From Alcaligenaceae bacterium (GTDB taxonomy: Bacteria; Pseudomonadota; Gammaproteobacteria; Burkholderiales; Burkholderiaceae_B), in contig CANCRX010000108.1 of NCBI GenBank assembly GCA_947380655.1, forward strand, positions 1-10,110: 10,110 bases of DNA. Direction: 5' to 3'. The notes beneath the pieces were generated by a model. The model was not told the origin of the DNA. It saw only the letters and a list, made by a program, of their open reading frames with translations, and did no database searches. Shown in pieces: positions 5,540-10,110 of the stretch (positions are counted from its first letter, which is position 1; every line of letters begins with the position of its first letter). A program made the position numbers and the translations under genes.

Positions 5540-6364
5540 TCAGTCGATCAATTGACCGTTCTCATGGAAAGGATATGGCCCATCGTGTGGACCGACATAA
5601 GCTAAATGTGTAACAACCCCTTGATCCGCATGCCAGGCAAAAACACGAAACGCCGGCGGTTCCAGAGTCCAGGCCGAAGGACCGTTTTCACTTAGGTCCA
5701 GACTGACTTGATGCGCAGGAGAGGGCGTTGTACTGGCGATTGTTCCTGCAAATCTGACATCGATCGCACGGTGTAAATGTCCACAAATAACCCTCTCAAC
5801 ATTTGTATAACCAGACAATAGATCGCTTAGTTCAGCTTGTCCGCTGAGCAAGCCAATACGATCCATGTGACCAATCATTGTCTGAAAGGGTGGGTGATGC
5901 ATAGCGACCACGACGGGTTGGTCGCGATAGACATCGAGTTTTTCTGCTAGCCAATTCAATCTTTCAGCACATAATGCACCAGAACTTTCACCAGGCATCG
6001 TGGTGTCCAGTGCAAGTAGCATTAATTTTCCAATCGGCATTTCGTATTGCACATAGCCTGATTGGCCGAGGTAGGAATGATCCGAAAATACTACGCGCAA
6101 ATTATCCCTGTCATCGTGATTGCCGGGCATCAGATAGACAGGCATGTCTAAAGGCTCGATAAGCCTTGCCAGATGTTCGTACTCCTGAATCCTTCCAAAA
6201 TCGGTCAGGTCTCCGGTCATGACGACTGCTTCGGGCTTCTGGGGTAAGGCCATAATCGCATTGACTGCACGCTCGAGATAGGGTGCAGTATCTAATCTAC
6301 GATAAGCCAGTCTGCCAGGCTCTCGAATGTGTGTATCTGACAGTTGTATAAACTGAATACTCAT
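5540..6364 (-). CDS. Calcineurin-like metallophosphodiesterase, GpdQ-type
   Basis: This 274-residue cytoplasmic enzyme has no signal peptide and carries all binuclear metal-site motifs: Asp10-x-His12 (SDTH), Gly51-Asp52 (TGDLTD), Gly81-Asn82-His83-Asp84, His156 in MHHPP, and His196/His198 in CGHLH. The general pattern, including the DTAPYLERAVNAI region and the C-terminal AYVGPHDGPYPFHENG, resembles glycerophosphodiesterase GpdQ and class III cyclic nucleotide phosphodiesterases. The likely reaction is hydrolysis of phosphodiesters such as glycerophosphodiesters; a cAMP phosphodiesterase role or a PlcP-like lipase role is less likely but not excluded. Its start overlaps the ATPase stop in an ATGA, with GGGGAG upstream, so it is translationally coupled to the importer. 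This suggests it acts on the imported solute. Confidence 0.88.
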   Translation of the reverse strand: MSIQFIQLSDTHIREPGRLAYRRLDTAPYLERAVNAIMALPQKPEAVVMTGDLTDFGRIQEYEHLARLIEPLDMPVYLMPGNHDDRDNLRVVFSDHSYLGQSGYVQYEMPIGKLMLLALDTTMPGESSGALCAERLNWLAEKLDVYRDQPVVVAMHHPPFQTMIGHMDRIGLLSGQAELSDLLSGYTNVERVICGHLHRAIDVRFAGTIASTTPSPAHQVSLDLSENGPSAWTLEPPAFRVFAWHADQGVVTHLAYVGPHDGPYPFHENGQLID

Positions 6365-7413
6365 AAAGTCTCTGCTCCCCGCATTAATCTTTCTGTTTTG
6401 AAGTTGACCGACACACGATCATTTATTTTGAGAGGGCAGGTGCTGGATACGTCAGCGGTAATCATCTGTTGGCCTTCAACAGCAATGCGTAATTGAATCC
6501 TGTCTCCCATGAAACTGCGCATGTGAACTGTTCCTCGTGCACCTAATTGGTCGGGAGTCTGAAGCTCTAGATCTTCTGGGCGAAGCAACAATTCAGAACC
6601 TAATGATGGGTGAACGTTTATTGTTAAGTCGCCTATGCAAAGAATTCCAGCTGCTGTATGTTCCTGACTACGATGGAGAACATTGACACTGCCAAGGAAT
6701 TTTGCAACAAAGGAGTGTTGTGGTGAGCGATACAAGCTTTCTGCATCACCAATCTGAATGATTTTTCCTGCGTTCATGACAGCAAGCCTGTCGGCAATTG
6801 CCATGGCTTCCTGTTGATCGTGCGTGACGTGCACTGCTGTAATGTTGAGTCTGCGCAACAACTCTGCAAGTTCGTCTCGTAAGGCTATTTTAAGTTTTGC
6901 GTCCAGAGCAGTCAGTGGTTCATCTAGAAGTAGCACGCGTGGCTGTGCTGCGACTGCTCGCGCTAAGGCGACGCGTTGCCGCTGTCCGCCTGATAATTCG
7001 CTTGGGTGTTTGTGCTCGTGTCCATTGAGTCTGACCAGATCAACCAAGTCGTTTACGATTTTTTTCCGTTCTTGTTCTGGTAAGCCTCGAACACGTGGAC
7101 CATACTCAATGTTGCGATAGACGTTCATTTGTGGAAATAAGGCGTAATGTTGAAACACCATACCAACGTGACGAAGTTCAACTGGCTTGGCCGTTACATC
7201 CTGATCACCAAAAAAAATGCGACCGCCCTGATCCATGCTTTCCAATCCAGCGATCAGTCTGAGTAAAGTTGTTTTGCCACAGCCAGAGGGGCCAAGCAGA
7301 GCCATTACTTCGCCGGGCTCAATCCGTAGATTTGTCGTGCTCAGGCCGCGCGTACCATCTGGAAATGTTTTGGCGCAGTCCTTGACTTCAACGGCGATTT
7401 GTTCAAGTTTCAT
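6361..7413 (-). CDS. ABC importer ATP-binding subunit (PotA/FbpC-type)
   Basis: This 350-residue ATPase energises the importer encoded upstream. Motifs appear in order: Walker A GPSGCGKT (41-48), Q-loop Gln88 in FQHYALFP, signature LSGGQRQR (140-147), Walker B LLLDEP with Asp164 and Glu165, and H-loop His198 in VTHDQ. The C-terminal part (about 240-350) is a TOBE-like regulatory domain, as in spermidine/putrescine, Fe3+ and phosphonate importers. Its ATG lies inside the last 11 bp of the upstream permease gene, immediately after a run of eight A and with no clear ribosome-binding site, pointing to translational coupling. It overlaps the phosphodiesterase gene by 4 bp. Confidence 0.95.
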   Translation of the reverse strand: MKLEQIAVEVKDCAKTFPDGTRGLSTTNLRIEPGEVMALLGPSGCGKTTLLRLIAGLESMDQGGRIFFGDQDVTAKPVELRHVGMVFQHYALFPQMNVYRNIEYGPRVRGLPEQERKKIVNDLVDLVRLNGHEHKHPSELSGGQRQRVALARAVAAQPRVLLLDEPLTALDAKLKIALRDELAELLRRLNITAVHVTHDQQEAMAIADRLAVMNAGKIIQIGDAESLYRSPQHSFVAKFLGSVNVLHRSQEHTAAGILCIGDLTINVHPSLGSELLLRPEDLELQTPDQLGARGTVHMRSFMGDRIQLRIAVEGQQMITADVSSTCPLKINDRVSVNFKTERLMRGAETL

Positions 7414-8212
7414 ATTTTTTTTGTATTACTTTCGCGGCATATTGCAGCAGTGACAACAGTGGCAATACGATCAGAAAGAACATCAGGGTGTAGGCGGAAC
7501 CGACTTCTATGCGCATAGAGGCATAGCTATCCGCGAGGCCTACAGGCAGCGTGCGGGTCAATGGGGTGTGCAGCATCCAGGTCAGATTGAATTCACCAAT
7601 CGATAAGGTAAAGACCATTAAACTTCCAGCAACGATGGCTGGAAATACTGCAGGAACCAGTACGCCTAAAAATCTTTTTCTAAAGTTCGCACCAAGTGAA
7701 CGTGCCGCTTCTTCTAGAGCAGATAGTTCGGGATGTTGAAAAGCCGCAGCAACTGTTCTGACCATAAACGGCAAAGTAAAGACCATATGTCCAACCAGAA
7801 TAAAGCAGAAACTTTGCCGGAAGTCTCTCCAGGTTCCATAGGCCATAATCAGTGCCAGCCCTGTTGCTAAGCCAGGTACCGCAACGGGCAGAATCAATAA
7901 CTCTTCAAAAAACCGAGCCCAGCGAGATCGACTGCGTGCCAGTGCGTAGGCACAAGGAACGCCGATCACTATGTTGCCGACCGCGCAGCATAATGCAAGC
8001 AATAATGACCAGTGAACCGTAGAGCCATATTGCGCCCAGACCTGACTCAGCCAACGTGTCGTCAAGCCGCTTGAAATACCCTGGCTGTAGTTATTCACAA
8101 TCCCGGCCATGACCGAGAGCACCATGGGTGTGAGCATGAAGAGGACCACGATGACAGTCAGGGTCGCGAGAATAGGCGATCCTCGACTGCTTTTGAAGGA
8201 TTGTTTGGCCAT
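7403..8212 (-). CDS. ABC importer permease subunit 2
   Basis: This 269-residue inner-membrane protein has about six hydrophobic helices (first at 13-37, last at about 240-262) and the cytoplasmic EAA loop that contacts the ATPase: LEEAARSLGA continuing to PAVFPAI, about 166-192. It is of the binding-protein-dependent transport (BPD_transp_1) type found with PotA/FbpC-like ATPases. Its ATG immediately follows the stop of permease 1 (TAAATG), so the two halves of the channel are made together. The end contains KKYET, encoded partly by a run of eight A shared with the upstream region of the ATPase start. Confidence 0.92.
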   Translation of the reverse strand: MAKQSFKSSRGSPILATLTVIVVLFMLTPMVLSVMAGIVNNYSQGISSGLTTRWLSQVWAQYGSTVHWSLLLALCCAVGNIVIGVPCAYALARSRSRWARFFEELLILPVAVPGLATGLALIMAYGTWRDFRQSFCFILVGHMVFTLPFMVRTVAAAFQHPELSALEEAARSLGANFRKRFLGVLVPAVFPAIVAGSLMVFTLSIGEFNLTWMLHTPLTRTLPVGLADSYASMRIEVGSAYTLMFFLIVLPLLSLLQYAAKVIQKKYET

Positions 8213-9013
8213 TTAGGTTCCCACCATCAAGCCTGTGCGGCGACGGGCGATATACAGGGAGAGCCAAGTAAACAAACCAAGCGTCATGGAGAGCGATGCG
8301 GCGAGTGGAAAATTTGCGTAGTTGGTGAATTCAGAATAGATCGTGATGGGGAGTACTTCAAATTTACTGGCTAAGGTAAAGGCGGTACCAAAAGCCCCCA
8401 TAGCCGTTGCGAAGACGATCGCTGCGCAGGCCGAGGTGGTGTGATTGAGCTGCGGGAGCCAGACATCGAGCAGAATACGTGTCCGGGAGGCCCCCATTGA
8501 ACGTGCTGCTTCCTCGAGTGCGGGATCCATGGCTTGCGCCGCGGCTGCATAAGAGGCGATCGCACGTGGCAAGGAGAAGTACAAATAAGCCAGAAATAAG
8601 CCTGATAAACCGTAGGCAAAACTCATACGACCTAGCCCAGACCACTCGGAGAGGTCTGCGAGTAACCCTTGCCTGCCACCCATCAAAATCATAAAAAAAC
8701 CAACAATGACACCAGGAAATGAAAGAGGCAGTGTCAGAAGTGATAACAGTATTGATTTTCCGAAAAAAGCATGTCTGGCGAGGAATAGACCGACCGCACT
8801 TCCTAGCAAGAGGGTAATCAACGTGATGCTCAAGGAGAGAGCCAGCGTATTGACCAGACTCATTGCATAGCGTGAGTCAGTAAGCACTGCGAAGTAGGTC
8901 TCCCAACCTTTAGAAGCAGGTAGCGTGACGAGTATCGACACCGGCAGTAACCAAAACACTGCAAAAAATATTACGGCTGGTGCGATACACAGTCGCAGAG
9001 ACCTGGTAGCCAC
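8213..9013 (-). CDS. ABC importer permease subunit 1
   Basis: This 266-residue inner-membrane permease has about six helices and an EAA loop at about 167-188 (LEEAARSMGAS through VWLPQL), paralogous to permease 2. It forms the heterodimeric channel of the importer. The start is a GTG at 9013 without a good Shine-Dalgarno sequence; no other plausible in-frame start lies upstream before a stop, and the position 17 bases after the solute-binding-protein gene fits. The N-terminal hydrophobic segment (about 9-30) begins soon after the start, as expected. Confidence 0.92.
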   Translation of the reverse strand: MATRSLRLCIAPAVIFFAVFWLLPVSILVTLPASKGWETYFAVLTDSRYAMSLVNTLALSLSITLITLLLGSAVGLFLARHAFFGKSILLSLLTLPLSFPGVIVGFFMILMGGRQGLLADLSEWSGLGRMSFAYGLSGLFLAYLYFSLPRAIASYAAAAQAMDPALEEAARSMGASRTRILLDVWLPQLNHTTSACAAIVFATAMGAFGTAFTLASKFEVLPITIYSEFTNYANFPLAASLSMTLGLFTWLSLYIARRRTGLMVGT

Positions 9014-9030
9014 GTTGATTGGCGGATAGT

Positions 9031-10041
9031 TTATTTAACTTGCTTCAGATATGCGTCTGAAAATGCCTTTTGTACAGCGGCCATTTTTGCGTAGTCGACA
9101 GTTGTGGCACGCGCGTATTCAGCTTCTGGTAAAAAGCGGGATTGGGCTTCCTTTGACATGGCCGAAGCACGAACCGGGCGCAAATAGGCATTTGCCCAGA
9201 TAGCCTGACCTTCATCGGATAAAACAAAATCCAGAACCTTTTTACCGTTCTCTGCGTTAGGGCCTTTATTGACGAGACTCATCACGTAAGGAACGACGAC
9301 CGTGCCTTCAGTTGGTATAACAAAGTCGATATTTGCTTGGTCTTTATATTTTGCGCGGTAGGCGTTGAAATCGTAATCAAGCAAGATGGGGATTTCACCT
9401 GAAAGAACGCGTGCGTAGGATGTTTGTTTCGGAACGATAGGCTCGTTATTTTGCAGGGCATTGAAGTACTCAATTGCAGGACCAAAATTATCCAGTGATC
9501 CACCGCGTGCCTGATTAATCGCTACTGCTCCCACATACCCCACAAAAGCTGAGGCAGGATCCAGATAGCCAATCATGCCTTTGTACTCAGGCTTGAGCAG
9601 ATCTGCCCAAGATTTTGGAACAGGTTTGCCTTTTAACGCATCCTTATTGACCATAAAGCCCAGTGTGCCTGAGTGAATGGTGAACCAATTTGCCTGATCG
9701 TCCTTTAAACCCGCAGGAATTTGATCCCAGCCCTTTGGTTGATAGGGAGTCACTACACTATCTTTTGCAGCTTGGATGCCAAAGGTGACACCTAAGTAGG
9801 TGACGTCAGCAACCGGACTATTTTTTTCAGCAATCAGTTGCGCGAGTGATTGACCGGAGTTTTTGTTGTCCGCGGGCACAGTAATGCCCGTTTTTTCCTT
9901 GATTGCTTTGAGTGCGGTGCCCCAGTCTGCCCATTCAGGAGGGCAGTTGTAGCAAATGGCGGATTGTGCAAATGCAGTTCCAGATATCAATACAAATGAA
10001 GCGGCTAAAGCACTTAAGGCAGCTTTAATTAATTTTTTCAC
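9031..10041 (-). CDS. Periplasmic solute-binding protein of the ABC importer
   Basis: The binding protein delivers the solute to the importer encoded downstream. From a GTG at 10041 the product is 336 residues with a textbook Sec signal peptide: KKLIK, a hydrophobic core, then GTAFA cleaved before Gln26. GTG is preferred over the ATG at 10053 because GGAG lies six bases before it while the ATG has no ribosome-binding site; the ATG would add only MEKY. The mature protein resembles the Fe3+/spermidine/aminoethylphosphonate group of binding proteins (ADVTYLG near the N-lobe, LKPEYKGMIGYLDPASA, and a C-terminal NKGPNAENGKKVLDFVLSDEGQ). The substrate is not identifiable. The mature N-terminus begins with a Cys-Tyr-Asn-Cys pair that may form a disulfide. 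Confidence 0.9.
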   Translation of the reverse strand: MKKLIKAALSALAASFVLISGTAFAQSAICYNCPPEWADWGTALKAIKEKTGITVPADNKNSGQSLAQLIAEKNSPVADVTYLGVTFGIQAAKDSVVTPYQPKGWDQIPAGLKDDQANWFTIHSGTLGFMVNKDALKGKPVPKSWADLLKPEYKGMIGYLDPASAFVGYVGAVAINQARGGSLDNFGPAIEYFNALQNNEPIVPKQTSYARVLSGEIPILLDYDFNAYRAKYKDQANIDFVIPTEGTVVVPYVMSLVNKGPNAENGKKVLDFVLSDEGQAIWANAYLRPVRASAMSKEAQSRFLPEAEYARATTVDYAKMAAVQKAFSDAYLKQVK

Positions 10042-10110
10042 GTATTTCTCCATGTCTTGCGCGATGACATATCACTAAAGATCATGTTTATTATCCGTAA
10101 TGAAAATAAC
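10042..10110 (-). promoter_or_regulatory. Partial upstream region of the minus-strand operon
   Basis: This is the region immediately upstream of the six-gene operon and is cut by the window edge. On the minus strand a GATAAT -10-like sequence lies near 10090-10095, but the place for its -35 is beyond the edge. A TGTCAT at about 10064-10069 is one Pho-box half-site; the partner half 11 bp away does not match, so no full box can be claimed. The GGAG serving the GTG start is at 10048-10051. Confidence 0.3.

Noticed and set aside
8364..8645. Several overlapping minus-strand frames inside permease 1
   Set aside because: They are alternative frames of the real permease, which has an EAA loop and helices; the products have no coherent features.
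10064..10069. TGTCAT upstream of the minus-strand operon as a Pho box
   Set aside because: Only one half-site matches; the base 11-bp repeat partner matches poorly and no -10 follows at the right distance. The window edge prevents a fuller search.

Overview
The window looks like a chromosomal segment of a Gram-negative proteobacterium, perhaps a betaproteobacterium. This is inferred from the Sec-secreted solute-binding protein with a classic ABC importer, the class I PPK2 with a histone-H1-like Lys/Ala tail, a plausible PhoB box and the moderate base composition. No rRNA, tRNA or other taxonomic marker is present, so the assignment is tentative.

Layout. Positions 1-145 are the 3' end of a group II intron: the last codons of its probable reverse transcriptase, then domains V and VI. 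Next is an AT-rich two-gene unit (289-850): an unrecognised 63-residue protein overlapping a DUF2335-type two-helix membrane protein. Its stop overlaps the stop of a convergent AhpD/carboxymuconolactone-decarboxylase-like gene (847-1260, minus), which lies downstream of a CorA/ZntB-type metal transporter (1349-2383, minus). A 192-bp divergent intergenic region (2384-2575) holds a Pho-box-like element at canonical spacing from a -10, pointing into a class I polyphosphate kinase 2 gene (2576-3691). The PPK2 stop codon abuts the ATG of an MgtC/SapB membrane protein (3692-4408).

From 10041 down to 4371 on the minus strand is a tightly packed six-gene operon: periplasmic solute-binding protein, two permeases, ATPase, GpdQ-like metallophosphodiesterase, and a GT28/MGDG-synthase-like glycosyltransferase. 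Most junctions abut or overlap. The operon ends tail to tail with the MgtC gene, with a 38-bp coding overlap.

How the genes may work together. The common thread is phosphorus and divalent metals: polyP-driven nucleotide phosphorylation, MgtC, CorA/ZntB, uptake of a solute that could be a phosphodiester or phosphonate, its hydrolysis by a GpdQ-like enzyme, and possible glycolipid synthesis sparing phospholipid. This is an inference from gene families and context; the transported substrate and the glycosyl acceptor cannot be read from the sequence. The least-described parts are the small-protein/DUF2335 pair, the PPK2 repeat tail, and the importer-phosphodiesterase-glycosyltransferase operon.
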